Part shown: positions 26,695-35,517 of the stretch, piece after piece | Numbering within the stretch: the first letter of the stretch is position 1 | How the letters are laid out: the number at the start of each line of letters is the position of its first letter | Source: Pectobacterium cacticida | Lineage (GTDB): Bacteria; Pseudomonadota; Gammaproteobacteria; Enterobacterales; Enterobacteriaceae | Direction: 5' to 3' | Length of the DNA: 64,000 nucleotides | NCBI RefSeq assembly: GCF_036885195.1 | Contig: NZ_CP133656.1 | Span: 3,906,001 to 3,970,000, forward strand | Position numbers and translations under genes: made by a program | Notes under the pieces: model-generated | Database searches by the model: none | Seen by the model: only the letters and a program-made list of their open reading frames with translations | What the model was told of the DNA's origin: nothing

Positions 26695-27653
26695 TGCGCT
26701 GGCTGGATGTCATTTCGCCGGGATTATTCACTACCGTACAGGATGCAGGCCGCTACGGCTACGCGCATTTGGGCGTACCGGCTTCGGGGCCAATGGACAT
26801 GATTGCGTTTCGGTTAGCGAATGCCATTGTCGGAAACGGGCCGGAGTGCGCCGCGTTGGAGCTAACCGCGCTGGGCGGACGTTATCGGGTGATGGGCGGC
26901 GAGTGTATTCTGTGCCTTGGCGGCGCGGTTGAGGCGCAGGTGGCAGGCCGCAAGCTGGAACCCTGGGTCGGTCATCGATTGGCGGAGGGCAGCGAACTGA
27001 TTATTGGGCGCATACAGCGTGGCTTACGCGCCTATCTGGCATTGTCAGGCGGAATAGAGGCACAACCCGTGCTGGGAAGTCGCGCCACGCTGACGCGCGC
27101 CTCGCTGGGCGGTTGGCAAGGACGGGCTTTACGTAAAGGCGACCGCTTACCGTTGGCGGAACAAACGGATACCGGACGCCGCCACTGTTCGCATGCGCTT
27201 CTGACATCGCTCTATCGCTGCGGCCCGCTGTCCGTCGTGATGGGGCCACAACAGGAGGCGTTTACCGCGGCCTCGTTACTCACGTTTTTGCATGAACGCT
27301 ATCGGGTTAGCGTCCATGCGGACCGAATGGGATATCGTATGGCAGGCCCGGCATTAGCGCATACGCACGGCGCCGACATGGTTTCCGATGCGGTCGTACC
27401 GGGAAGCATTCAGGTTCCGGGCAACGGTCAACCGATTATTGCACTTCACGATCGCCAAACTACCGGAGGATATCCGAAAATTGCCACCTTAATTGGTGCG
27501 GATCTGCCGCGAGTCGGGCAACTGCGCCCAGGGCAGAGTGTGGCATTTCGCGCTGTCACAGCACAAGAAGGCGTTGCCCACTGGCGGCGTTTGCAAGAAG
27601 GCATCGCCGCCTGTTTACAGCATATTCAATCAACGCAAGCGAGCTGGTTATGA
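26694..27653 (+). CDS. pxpC: 5-oxoprolinase subunit PxpC (KipA family)
   Basis: A 319-residue biotin-dependent carboxylase-like/KipA-family protein. It begins MRWLDVISPGLFTTVQDAGR and shows the family block GYAHLGVPASGPMDMIAFRL, then SDAVVPGSIQVPGNGQPI and LHDRQTTGGYPKIATLIGAD. GGAGG precedes ATG 26694; a longer frame in the same phase would start inside pxpB and is rejected. With PxpA and PxpB it makes up the 5-oxoprolinase complex. Its stop overlaps the GntR gene start. Confidence 0.92.
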   Translation: MRWLDVISPGLFTTVQDAGRYGYAHLGVPASGPMDMIAFRLANAIVGNGPECAALELTALGGRYRVMGGECILCLGGAVEAQVAGRKLEPWVGHRLAEGSELIIGRIQRGLRAYLALSGGIEAQPVLGSRATLTRASLGGWQGRALRKGDRLPLAEQTDTGRRHCSHALLTSLYRCGPLSVVMGPQQEAFTAASLLTFLHERYRVSVHADRMGYRMAGPALAHTHGADMVSDAVVPGSIQVPGNGQPIIALHDRQTTGGYPKIATLIGADLPRVGQLRPGQSVAFRAVTAQEGVAHWRRLQEGIAACLQHIQSTQASWL

Positions 27654-28327
27654 GTGAACCACAGAATGATATAGATCCTATTTTCCTCACGCCGGACAGC
27701 GAAGATCTGACAGAGGCGACCTATCGGCAGCTACTGGAAATGATCCAACTGGGACGGATCCCCACCAATGTGCCGCTACAGGAACGGACGCTGGCGGCAG
27801 CGTTAGGCGTGTCGCGCACCCCTTTGCGTGAAGCGTTCAGCCGTTTGGTCGGCGGCGGTTTCGCAACGCGGGTTGGGCGCGGACAGCTTATCGTGAAAGA
27901 ACCCACGCTGCGCGAATATCTGGAAATCCTGCAACTGCGCATTCTCCTTGAAGGTGAAGCGGCATTCGCTGCCGCGACCCGCATGCCGACGGCACAGGCG
28001 CAATCCGTGATTAACGCCCTCAACGCTCACCGTCAGGCGCGGGATTTTTCCGCTGCCGAGAATCACCGTATCGATAATCTGGTTCACCAGACCATTGCCG
28101 CCCACGGCGGTAACGCCATGCTTGAGCGCATGATTTTCGATTTACGCATCAAAGCACGCACTTTTGACCAGAATGGCACCGTCGCTCGCTTTGAGCCCGG
28201 CTGCCAGGAACATATTGCGCTAATGGAACGTATTCACGCCGGTGATGCACCGGGCGCGAGGGAAGCGATGGTCTTTCATCTGAGCCAGGCGCGGGCCGGC
28301 ATCGTGGCGCGATTTACCGCAATCTAA
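27650..28327 (+). CDS. GntR-family transcriptional regulator, FadR/FCD subgroup
   Basis: A 225-residue regulator. The N-terminal winged helix-turn-helix spans about residues 20-85 (PLQERTLAAALGVSRTPLREAFSRLVGGG) and a C-terminal all-helical FCD ligand domain follows (LQLRILLEGEAAFAAA, DNLVHQTIAAHGGNAMLERM, with His and Asp residues typical of the metal/ligand site). It is embedded in the operon by an ATGA overlap with pxpC. It is the likely controller of the locus through the palindrome at 22048-22059. The effector is probably the transported compound or a pathway intermediate. Confidence 0.9.
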   Translation: MSEPQNDIDPIFLTPDSEDLTEATYRQLLEMIQLGRIPTNVPLQERTLAAALGVSRTPLREAFSRLVGGGFATRVGRGQLIVKEPTLREYLEILQLRILLEGEAAFAAATRMPTAQAQSVINALNAHRQARDFSAAENHRIDNLVHQTIAAHGGNAMLERMIFDLRIKARTFDQNGTVARFEPGCQEHIALMERIHAGDAPGAREAMVFHLSQARAGIVARFTAI

Positions 28328-28342
28328 GTAGGAACCAGAATA

Positions 28343-29281
28343 ATGAACAAACTGAATGAACAAGCGAACGGCGTTTACATTATTTCCGCTACACCGTTTA
28401 CCGACAGCGGTGAGCTGGATCTGGCCAGCGCGGACAGCCTGACCGACTTCTATCTCGAAAAAGGCGTCAGCGGTATCACTATCCTCGGCATGATGGGGGA
28501 AGCGCACAAGCTCACCGAGGAGGAAGCGCTAAGCTTTATGCAACGGGTACTGGCGCGCGTGAATGGACGAGTACCGGTGGTGGTTGGCGTTAGCCATGCT
28601 TCTCACCGCCACGTAGTACGTCTGGCGAAAACGGCGATGGATAAGGGCGCGGCTGGTGTCATGCTGGCACCGGGCCCGAATCTGGTTACCGATCCACAGG
28701 TAGAAAATTACTTTCTTAGTGTGGCGCAACTGCTCGGCGATGAGATACCCATTTGCCTACAGGATTTCCCGCAATCGACCAAAGTTCACACCTCCGTTCC
28801 GGTCATGCTGCGCTTAATTGAAGCGCTGCCGCAAATCGTAATGCTCAAGCATGAAGATCTGCCGGGGATGCGCAAACTTAGCCAACTCCGCAGCCAAAGT
28901 GAAGCGTTGGGACTACGGCGCATCAGCGTGCTCGTAGGGAATGGCGGACTGTTTTTACCACAGGAACTGGCACGTGGGGCCGATGGCGCGATGACCGGCT
29001 TCGCCTGGCCGGAAATGCTGGTACAGGTATGTCAGGCCTATGCCGAGGGCGACCCGGCGCGCGGCGAGGATATTTTCGATTGTTATCTGCCACTATTGCG
29101 CCATGAATTTCAGTACGGCATTGGGCTGGGGCTACGTAAAGAGGCGCTGCGTCGACGCGGGGCGATAAAGAGCGCCACGGTTCGCCAACCGGGGCCGGTT
29201 CTGGACCGTATTGACCAGCAAGAGCTAACTGGGTTGATGACCCGGCTGGAACGCAAACTCACAGAAAAGGGGCTGAACTAA
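28343..29281 (+). CDS. Second DapA-family protein of the locus
   Basis: A 312-residue dihydrodipicolinate-synthase superfamily member. The Schiff-base Lys is kept (QIVMLKHEDLPGM), as is the GMMGEAHKLTEEEA equivalent of the GTTGE block. Where most members have the catalytic Tyr in a YNxP motif, this protein reads ICLQDFPQST, so Tyr is replaced by Gln and Asn by Asp. It is therefore not a biosynthetic DapA and its chemistry may differ from that of the paralogue at 20200-21123. It is followed by the SDR gene with a TAATG overlap. Confidence 0.83.
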   Translation: MNKLNEQANGVYIISATPFTDSGELDLASADSLTDFYLEKGVSGITILGMMGEAHKLTEEEALSFMQRVLARVNGRVPVVVGVSHASHRHVVRLAKTAMDKGAAGVMLAPGPNLVTDPQVENYFLSVAQLLGDEIPICLQDFPQSTKVHTSVPVMLRLIEALPQIVMLKHEDLPGMRKLSQLRSQSEALGLRRISVLVGNGGLFLPQELARGADGAMTGFAWPEMLVQVCQAYAEGDPARGEDIFDCYLPLLRHEFQYGIGLGLRKEALRRRGAIKSATVRQPGPVLDRIDQQELTGLMTRLERKLTEKGLN

Positions 29282-30066
29282 TGGATCTAATGATTGAAGG
29301 GAAAACGGCGCTGGTTTGCGGCGCAGGGAGCGGCTTGGGGCGCGCCATTGCTCAGGCGCTGGCCGCTGAAGGCGTACATGTGGCGGTAACCGGACGTAAC
29401 GAAGAGAAGCTGATGGAAACCGTAGCGCTCATTACTCAGGCGGGGGGGAAAGCGCGAGCATGGCGGCTGGATCTGGCCAATCCACAAACCTTTGATGCCG
29501 TCCTCGCCGAGATCCGTCAGTACCTCGGTGCCATTACCATCCTGGTGAATAACTCGGGTGGCCCTGCGCCATCTGGTGCCTCCGGCGTCGAGCCGATAGT
29601 GTGGCAACAGCAGTTTAGCGCCATGGTTAGCTCGTTGATTCAGTTGACTGACAAGGTACTTCCCGATATGCGTGCGGAGGGCTGGGGACGCATTATTACC
29701 AGTACGTCTTCCGGCGTAGTGACGCCGATTGCTAATTTAGGCGTGTCGAATACCCTGCGTATGGCGTTGGTAGGGTGGTCGAAAACGTTGGCAGCGGAAG
29801 TCGCCGCCAGCGGGATTACGGCGAACGTACTTGTGCCGGGGCGTATCGCCACCGATCGTGTCGGCCAGCTTGATACCGCACGCGCCAAACGCGAAGGCGT
29901 AAGCGTTGAGACCGTGCGCCGCAATAGCCAGCAGACAATCCCTGTCGGGCGTTACGGTCGCCCGGAAGAGTATGGCGCGGCAGCAGCGTTCCTCGCCAGC
30001 CAGCAGGCGTCGTTTATCACCGGCAGCGTGCTGCGGGTTGACGGCGGCATGATCCCCTCTCTCTAG
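29281..30066 (+). CDS. Atypical short-chain dehydrogenase/reductase
   Basis: A 261-residue SDR. The cofactor loop is intact (LVCGAGSGLGRAIAQALAAE; GxxxGxG) and the NNSGG motif replaces NNAG. The usual Tyr-x-x-x-Lys site is not there: the aligned segment reads LGVSNTLRMALVGWSKTLA, giving Ser-x-x-x-Arg. The Ser of the triad may be in STSSGVV. The C-terminus ITGSVLRVDGGM is normal. I recall a broad family of SDRs with this SN-x-x-R variant. It may be a dehydrogenase with altered chemistry or a non-redox enzyme. Its gene overlaps the preceding stop codon by one base. Confidence 0.88.
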   Translation: MDLMIEGKTALVCGAGSGLGRAIAQALAAEGVHVAVTGRNEEKLMETVALITQAGGKARAWRLDLANPQTFDAVLAEIRQYLGAITILVNNSGGPAPSGASGVEPIVWQQQFSAMVSSLIQLTDKVLPDMRAEGWGRIITSTSSGVVTPIANLGVSNTLRMALVGWSKTLAAEVAASGITANVLVPGRIATDRVGQLDTARAKREGVSVETVRRNSQQTIPVGRYGRPEEYGAAAAFLASQQASFITGSVLRVDGGMIPSL

Positions 30067-30080
30067 CGAAGATATTGTCG

Positions 30081-31526
30081 ATGAACAACGTTCCACACAG
30101 CGCAACGCTTGTCATTCGCGACGCGTTAGTTTTTGATGGCAGTGATGACATGCCGATATCTGCGGATGTAGCCATTGCGGGTGAAGCGATTATGGCGATT
30201 GGTGCGCCAGGTTCGCTGGTCGGCGAACAGGTTATTGAGGCACGCGGTCTCGCGTTGGCGCCGGGGTTTATTGATGTCCATACCCATGATGACCGGGCGT
30301 TATTGATACCAGGGATGATGACCGCCAAATTATCACAGGGCGTCACAACGGTGATTACCGGCAACTGCGGACTGAGTCTGGCTCCTGCGCAAATGAAGCA
30401 TGTTCCTGCACCGCTGGATCTGATCGCAACGCCCGAGTGGCTGCGTTTCCCGCATTTTGCCGATTATCTGGCGGAATTAACCGCCCGTGGTATTGCCGTT
30501 AACGCCGCCTGTATGGTGGGGCATACCACATTACGCGCCAGCGTAATGGGCGATGCTTTGGATCGTCGTGCCAGCGCGGATGAGTGTTCCCAGATGCGGG
30601 AACAGCTTGAAGCGTCTCTGGACGCCGGGGCGTTTGGTTTTTCGACCGGAACGTTCTATCCGCCCGCGCGAGCCGCCACCATCGATGAGATTGTCGCCGT
30701 GGCTGAACCGTTAGCGCGCTACGGGGCGATCTACGCAACACATATGCGTAATGAAGCGGAGGCGGTACTGCATTCGCTCGATGAAACCTATGAAATTGGT
30801 CGGCGACTGGGCGTAAGAGTGCTGATTTCTCACCATAAATTAGCCGGGGTGAAAAATCACGGGCGCTCACGGGAAACGCTGGCGAGTATTGCGGCGGCTC
30901 GCGCCCGCCAACCGGTATCGCTGGATTGCTATCCTTATAACGCCTCATCCACGACCTTGAACCCGGCATTCATCGCCAGAGCGGCAAAAGTACTGATAAG
31001 TTGGTCAACCCCGCATCCGCAGCTTGCCGGGCGGTTACTGGCCGATATTGCCGCCGACTGGGGCATCAGCGATGAAGCAGCAGCACAGCGGCTGATGCCC
31101 GCCGGGGCGATCTACTTCATGATGGATGAGGATGATGTTCAGCGCATTCTAGCTTTCCCGCCAACGATGATTGGCTCGGACGGCATGCCGCATGATGAGC
31201 ATCCGCATCCGCGCTTATGGAGCACGTTCCCCCGCGTGCTGGGCCATTACAGCCGCGACCTGGGGCTGTTCCCGCTGCATACGGCGGTACATAAGATGAG
31301 CGGTCTACCCGCTGACGAATTGGGAATAGCGCGACGAGGGCGTATCACCGTCGGTCATTACGCCGATCTGGTGCTATTTGACCCACAGACGGTGCAGGAC
31401 AGCGCCACATTTGCGCAGCCGCGTACCCGAGCAGAGGGAATTAAAAACGTGTGGGTTAACGGTCAACTGGCCTATGCCGACGGCAATATCTGCCACCCCA
31501 CAGCGGGACACGTTATTCGGCGCTGA
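30081..31526 (+). CDS. N-acyl-D-amino-acid deacylase (D-aminoacylase)
   Basis: A 481-residue amidohydrolase-superfamily enzyme that should remove acyl groups from N-acyl-D-amino acids. Metal-site motifs are visible: PGFIDVHTHDD near residue 63, GNCGLSLAP, the Cys/His region VNAACMVGHTTLR, YATHMRNEAE, ISHHKLAG and the late Asp in MIGSDGMPHDEHPHPR. ATG 30081 is preferred to a TTG two codons upstream; the ribosome-binding site is weak. It is the last gene of the rightward arm and points to D-configured or N-acylated amino acids as the substrate of the whole locus. Confidence 0.88.
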   Translation: MNNVPHSATLVIRDALVFDGSDDMPISADVAIAGEAIMAIGAPGSLVGEQVIEARGLALAPGFIDVHTHDDRALLIPGMMTAKLSQGVTTVITGNCGLSLAPAQMKHVPAPLDLIATPEWLRFPHFADYLAELTARGIAVNAACMVGHTTLRASVMGDALDRRASADECSQMREQLEASLDAGAFGFSTGTFYPPARAATIDEIVAVAEPLARYGAIYATHMRNEAEAVLHSLDETYEIGRRLGVRVLISHHKLAGVKNHGRSRETLASIAAARARQPVSLDCYPYNASSTTLNPAFIARAAKVLISWSTPHPQLAGRLLADIAADWGISDEAAAQRLMPAGAIYFMMDEDDVQRILAFPPTMIGSDGMPHDEHPHPRLWSTFPRVLGHYSRDLGLFPLHTAVHKMSGLPADELGIARRGRITVGHYADLVLFDPQTVQDSATFAQPRTRAEGIKNVWVNGQLAYADGNICHPTAGHVIRR

Positions 31527-31568
31527 CATTATTCGCTCGAATATGCCCCCGTCGCGAACGGACTACGC

Positions 31569-31599
31569 TTTCCCTGAGCCGACTACCGGCCCAGGGAAA
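31569..31599. terminator. Shared hairpin between the deacylase gene and glyS
   Basis: Eight-bp stem TTTCCCTG (31569-31576) / CAGGGAAA (31592-31599) with additional GCCG/CGGC pairing inside the loop, lying between convergent genes. Short A/T flanks replace a full T-run, so termination strength is uncertain. Confidence 0.45.
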
Positions 31600-31610
31600 C
31601 CATGACGCCG

Positions 31611-33680
31611 TTACTGCAAGACAGAGATGTCCGCAACCTGTAGGAACAGTTCACGTAGTTGACTTAGCAGCGTTAAGCGGTTTGCGCGTACTGACGCGTC
31701 TTCAGACATGACCATCACCTGATCAAAGAACGCATCGACAGGCTCACGCAATGAAGCCAGCTCCACCAGCGCTTCCTGATAACGGCCTTCCGCGAACAGC
31801 GGCGTCAGTTTATCGCGTAGCACGACAAGGTGGGTTGCCAGCGTAATTTCCGCCGATTCTTTCAATACGGACGCATCGACGCTCTCATTCAGCACATCGG
31901 AAGACTTCGCCAAAATGTTGGAAACCCGTTTGTTAGCCGCCGCCAGCGCCGTAGCGGCATCCAGCGAACGGAAGTGGCTAACGGCTTTTACCCTGGCATC
32001 GAAATCCGCCGGGCGGGTTGGGCGACGCGCCAATACCGCCTGAATGGTATCGACACTGTGACCTTCTTCCTGATACCAGGCGCGGAAGCGACCGAGCATG
32101 AAATCAATCACGTCATCCACAACCTTGGCGTTGGTCAGTTTAGCGCCATATAAACGCACGGCCTCTTCCGTCAACGTCTGCAAATCCAGCGGCAGACGTC
32201 TTTCAACAATGATACGCAGCACACCGAGGGCAGCACGGCGCAACGCAAACGGATCTTTGTCGCCTTTGGGATGCTGGCCGATGCCAAAAATCCCAGCCAG
32301 CGTGTCCATCTTATCGGCAATTGCCAACGCACAAGACACCGCAGATGATGGCAGAGCGTCACCCGCAAAGCGCGGCTGATACTGTTCGTTCAGCGCGATG
32401 GCGACATCCTCCGCTTCACCATCGTGACGCGCATAATGCATTCCCATCACGCCCTGCGTATCGGTGAATTCGAACACCATGTTGGTCATCAGGTCGCACT
32501 TGGACAGCAGACCTGCACGCGTCGCGTGATTCACATCGGCGCCAATCTGACCTGCCACCCATCCCGCCAATGCCTGAATACGGTCGGTTTTATCACGTAG
32601 CGTCCCCAACTGCTGCTGGAACAACACGGTTTCCAGACGCGGCAAGTGATCTTCCAGACGCTTTTTGCGGTCGGTATTGAAGAAGAATTCGGCATCCGCC
32701 AGACGCGGACGCACCACTTTCTCATTACCGGAAATAATCTGCTGTGGATCCTTGGAGTCGATGTTGGCGACAAAGATGAAGTTCGGCAGCAGATTGCCGC
32801 TGTTGTCGTAGACCGGAAAATATTTCTGGTCGCCTTTCATGGTGTAAACCAGCGCTTCGGAGGGCACCGCAAGGAATTTCTCTTCGAATTTCGCGGTCAG
32901 CACCACAGGCCATTCCACCAGCGAGGTGACTTCTTCTAACAGGCTATCGCTCAGATCGGCCTTGCCGCCAATCTTACGCGCGGCGGCCTCTGCATCGGCT
33001 TTAATTTTAGCCTTGCGCACCTCATAGTCGGCAACGACTTTGCCACGTTCCAACAAAATCTGCGGGTACTGGTCAGCGTTCTCGATGGTGAATTCAGCCT
33101 CACCCATAAAACGGTGGCCACGCAGGGTACGCGCGGAATCGATTCCTAATATCCGTCCAGGAATCAACTCTTCACCCAACAGCAAGGTTACGGTGTGTAC
33201 CGGGCGCACAAACTGCGTGTCTTTATCACCCCAGCGCATCAATTTTGGAATAGGAAGTTTTGATAATGCCGTGCTTACCATATCGGCCAGCAACGCCTGC
33301 GCCTGCGCGCCTTTCACGTGGGCGCGATACAACAACCACTCGCCTTTATCGGTCGTCAGGCGTTCGGCCTGCTCGACGGTGATACCGCAGCCACGCGCCC
33401 AACCTTCAGCCGCTTTGGTCGGTTTCCCTTCGGCATCAAAAGCTTGTGCAATTGCCGGACCGCGTTTTTCTACTTCGCGATCGGGTTGAGCCGCGCGTAA
33501 ACGCGCCACTTTCAGCGCCAGACGGCGCGGCGCGGCATACCAGCTTACCTCGCCGTGCGCCAGATTAGCGGCATCCAGTTCCGCCGTAAAATTAGCGGCA
33601 AAGGATTCTGCCAGATTACGGAGAGCCTTCGGCGGCAGTTCTTCCGTGCCAATTTCCACCAGAAAAGTCTTGTCAGTCAT
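31611..33680 (-). CDS. glyS: Glycyl-tRNA synthetase beta subunit
   Basis: A 689-residue beta chain of the heterotetrameric glycyl-tRNA synthetase, the same size as in E. coli. It carries tRNA-recognition and HD-like domains, with conserved blocks such as FLVEIGTEELPPKALRNLAE at the N-terminus, ALVYTMKGDQKYFPVYD, LADAEFFFNTDRKK, MGMHYARHDGE and the C-terminal anticodon-binding DALR-like part ending PVDAFFDQVMVMSEDASVR. It follows glyQ by 9 bp, so the two subunits are co-transcribed. Confidence 0.97.
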   Translation of the reverse strand: MTDKTFLVEIGTEELPPKALRNLAESFAANFTAELDAANLAHGEVSWYAAPRRLALKVARLRAAQPDREVEKRGPAIAQAFDAEGKPTKAAEGWARGCGITVEQAERLTTDKGEWLLYRAHVKGAQAQALLADMVSTALSKLPIPKLMRWGDKDTQFVRPVHTVTLLLGEELIPGRILGIDSARTLRGHRFMGEAEFTIENADQYPQILLERGKVVADYEVRKAKIKADAEAAARKIGGKADLSDSLLEEVTSLVEWPVVLTAKFEEKFLAVPSEALVYTMKGDQKYFPVYDNSGNLLPNFIFVANIDSKDPQQIISGNEKVVRPRLADAEFFFNTDRKKRLEDHLPRLETVLFQQQLGTLRDKTDRIQALAGWVAGQIGADVNHATRAGLLSKCDLMTNMVFEFTDTQGVMGMHYARHDGEAEDVAIALNEQYQPRFAGDALPSSAVSCALAIADKMDTLAGIFGIGQHPKGDKDPFALRRAALGVLRIIVERRLPLDLQTLTEEAVRLYGAKLTNAKVVDDVIDFMLGRFRAWYQEEGHSVDTIQAVLARRPTRPADFDARVKAVSHFRSLDAATALAAANKRVSNILAKSSDVLNESVDASVLKESAEITLATHLVVLRDKLTPLFAEGRYQEALVELASLREPVDAFFDQVMVMSEDASVRANRLTLLSQLRELFLQVADISVLQ

Positions 33681-33689
33681 GGCTGCCTC

Positions 33690-34619
33690 TTAGCTCTCTT
33701 TCTTATTGCTCACGTTTTTGTGACACAGGGGGAAGCCTAGCGCTTCGCGCGAGGCGTAGTAGGCTTCCGCCACCGCTTTGGTCAGGGTGCGAATACGCAG
33801 AATGTAACGCTGGCGCTCGGTCACTGAGATCGCTTTGCGCGCATCCAGCAGGTTAAAGCTGTGCGCCGCCTTCAAAATGCGTTCATAAGCCGGTAAAGGC
33901 AGCGGTTTTTCCAACGCCAGCAGGTGCTGGGCTTCTTTCTCATATTGCTCGAAGCAACGGAATAGGAAGTCAACATCCGCATATTCAAAATTGTAGGTCG
34001 ATTGCTCGACTTCGTTTTGATGGAACACATCGCCATAGGTGGTTTTCCCCAGCGGCCCATCGCTCCAGACCAGATCGTAAACGCTATCAACGCCCTGAAT
34101 GTACATCGCCAGGCGTTCCAAGCCGTAAGTGATCTCACCCGTCACCGGTTTACACTCCAACCCGCCAACCTGCTGGAAGTAGGTAAACTGCGTGACTTCC
34201 ATTCCGTTTAACCACACTTCCCAACCCAATCCCCAGGCGCCCAGCGTCGGGTTTTCCCAGTTGTCTTCCACGAAACGAATATCGTGAATGGTCGGATCCA
34301 TACCCAACGCTTTCAGAGAACCGAGATAGAGCTCTTGAATGTTGTCCGGCGAGGGCTTAATGACGACCTGAAACTGGTAATAGTGCTGTAAGCGATTGGG
34401 ATTTTCGCCATAACGCCCATCGGTCGGGCGACGAGAAGGTTGAACATAAGCGGTAGCCATCGGCTCAGGCCCGAGTGCTCGCAAACAAGTCATAGGATGT
34501 GAGGTGCCTGCGCCGACTTCCATGTCCAATGGTTGAACGATGGTGCAGCCCTGGCGCGCCCAATAGTCCTGTAATGTCAGGATCAGGCCCTGGAAGGTCT
34601 TGGTATCAAACTTTTGCAT
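33690..34619 (-). CDS. glyQ: Glycyl-tRNA synthetase alpha subunit
   Basis: A 309-residue catalytic alpha chain (class II) that forms glycyl-adenylate and charges tRNA-Gly. Start MQKFDTKTFQGLILTLQDYW and blocks QGCTIVQPLDMEVGAGTSHP, VQPSRRPTDGRYGENPNRLQ and WGLGWEVWLNGMEVTQFTYF are near-identical to E. coli GlyQ. ATG 34619 begins the conserved N-terminus; the upstream in-frame extension of 50 residues is not family sequence. First gene of glyQS. Confidence 0.97.
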   Translation of the reverse strand: MQKFDTKTFQGLILTLQDYWARQGCTIVQPLDMEVGAGTSHPMTCLRALGPEPMATAYVQPSRRPTDGRYGENPNRLQHYYQFQVVIKPSPDNIQELYLGSLKALGMDPTIHDIRFVEDNWENPTLGAWGLGWEVWLNGMEVTQFTYFQQVGGLECKPVTGEITYGLERLAMYIQGVDSVYDLVWSDGPLGKTTYGDVFHQNEVEQSTYNFEYADVDFLFRCFEQYEKEAQHLLALEKPLPLPAYERILKAAHSFNLLDARKAISVTERQRYILRIRTLTKAVAEAYYASREALGFPLCHKNVSNKKES

Positions 34620-34953
34620 GTTGGATTCGCGCACGATACAAGTGGATGAATAAGGAATGCGCCAGTATACCCTCTGACTGCGAGATATACAGCCAGAATG
34701 CGGCAACAAGTGCAAATCCGCCCGCTCTCTTTCACCTTTCCGCTTCGGCCGGAAACCCATTGCCGACACAAAAATTGGGCGACCTGACCGTTATTGATTA
34801 TGCCCCCTGACGCCCCCGTTTTCTGCCCCATCGGAAAACGGATTTTCATCTCTGCGGGCAGGCTCGCAAAACGCTGGTTGCTTATACAGCATCAAGGATG
34901 CCATGATCGCACTACACGCGGAGACGCCTGAACGCTGAACGGAGGAGACGGGG
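34620..34953. other. Non-coding gap between glyQ and tag
   Basis: A 334-bp gap between divergent genes holding the glyQS and tag promoters. I see no gene, no strong hairpin with a T-run and no regulator site I can name. Confidence 0.5.
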
Positions 34954-35517
34954 ATGCAACGCTGCGGCTGGGTAACACAAGACACGTTATATCAGGACTA
35001 CCATGATAATGAGTGGGGAAAACCTTGTACTGATAGCCATAAACTGTTTGAGCTCTTGTGTCTGGAAGGGCAGCAGGCCGGTCTTTCCTGGATTACCGTA
35101 CTGAAAAAACGCGAACACTATCGACGTTGCTTTCACCAATTCAACCCCGAAAAAGTGGCGCAGATGACGCCGGCTGACGTCGATCGGCTGGTGCAGGACA
35201 GCGGCATTATCCGCCATCGTGGGAAAATCGAGGCCATTATCACCAACGCAAAAGTATGGGTGGCGATGGAGCGCCAGGGTGAGAGCGTTGTGGATTTCAT
35301 TTGGTCTTTTGTCGGGCACCAGCCGCGCCTCAATCATCCGGTGTCTCTGGCAGAGGTGCCCGCTAAAACTGATATTTCAGATGCGATGTCCAAAGCCCTG
35401 AAGAAACGCGGCTTCAAATTTATCGGGTCAACCATCTGTTATGCCTTTATGCAAGCGGGAGGGTTGGTCAACGACCATGTCATCGACTGTTTTTGTCATC
35501 AGGAAAATGCGTCATGA
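34954..35517 (+). CDS. tag: DNA-3-methyladenine glycosylase I
   Basis: A 187-residue base-excision repair enzyme that removes 3-methyladenine from DNA. The zinc-site residues known for this family are visible: Cys4 in MQRCGWV, His17 in YQDYHDNEWG, and the C-terminal His and Cys in VNDHVIDCFCH. The aromatic lesion-pocket block LFELLCLEGQQAGLSWITVL is intact. GGAG precedes the ATG. Its stop overlaps the yiaC start (ATGA), so the two are translationally coupled, as in E. coli. Confidence 0.96.
   Translation: MQRCGWVTQDTLYQDYHDNEWGKPCTDSHKLFELLCLEGQQAGLSWITVLKKREHYRRCFHQFNPEKVAQMTPADVDRLVQDSGIIRHRGKIEAIITNAKVWVAMERQGESVVDFIWSFVGHQPRLNHPVSLAEVPAKTDISDAMSKALKKRGFKFIGSTICYAFMQAGGLVNDHVIDCFCHQENAS

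Noticed and set aside
30499..30969. 156-codon minus-strand frame inside the deacylase gene
   Set aside because: Shadow of a gene with clear metal-site motifs; its own translation is Pro/Arg-rich without any family pattern.
34620..34953. Possible T-box or riboswitch leader of glyQ
   Set aside because: No T-box motif, specifier hairpin or glycine-riboswitch pattern could be recognised.
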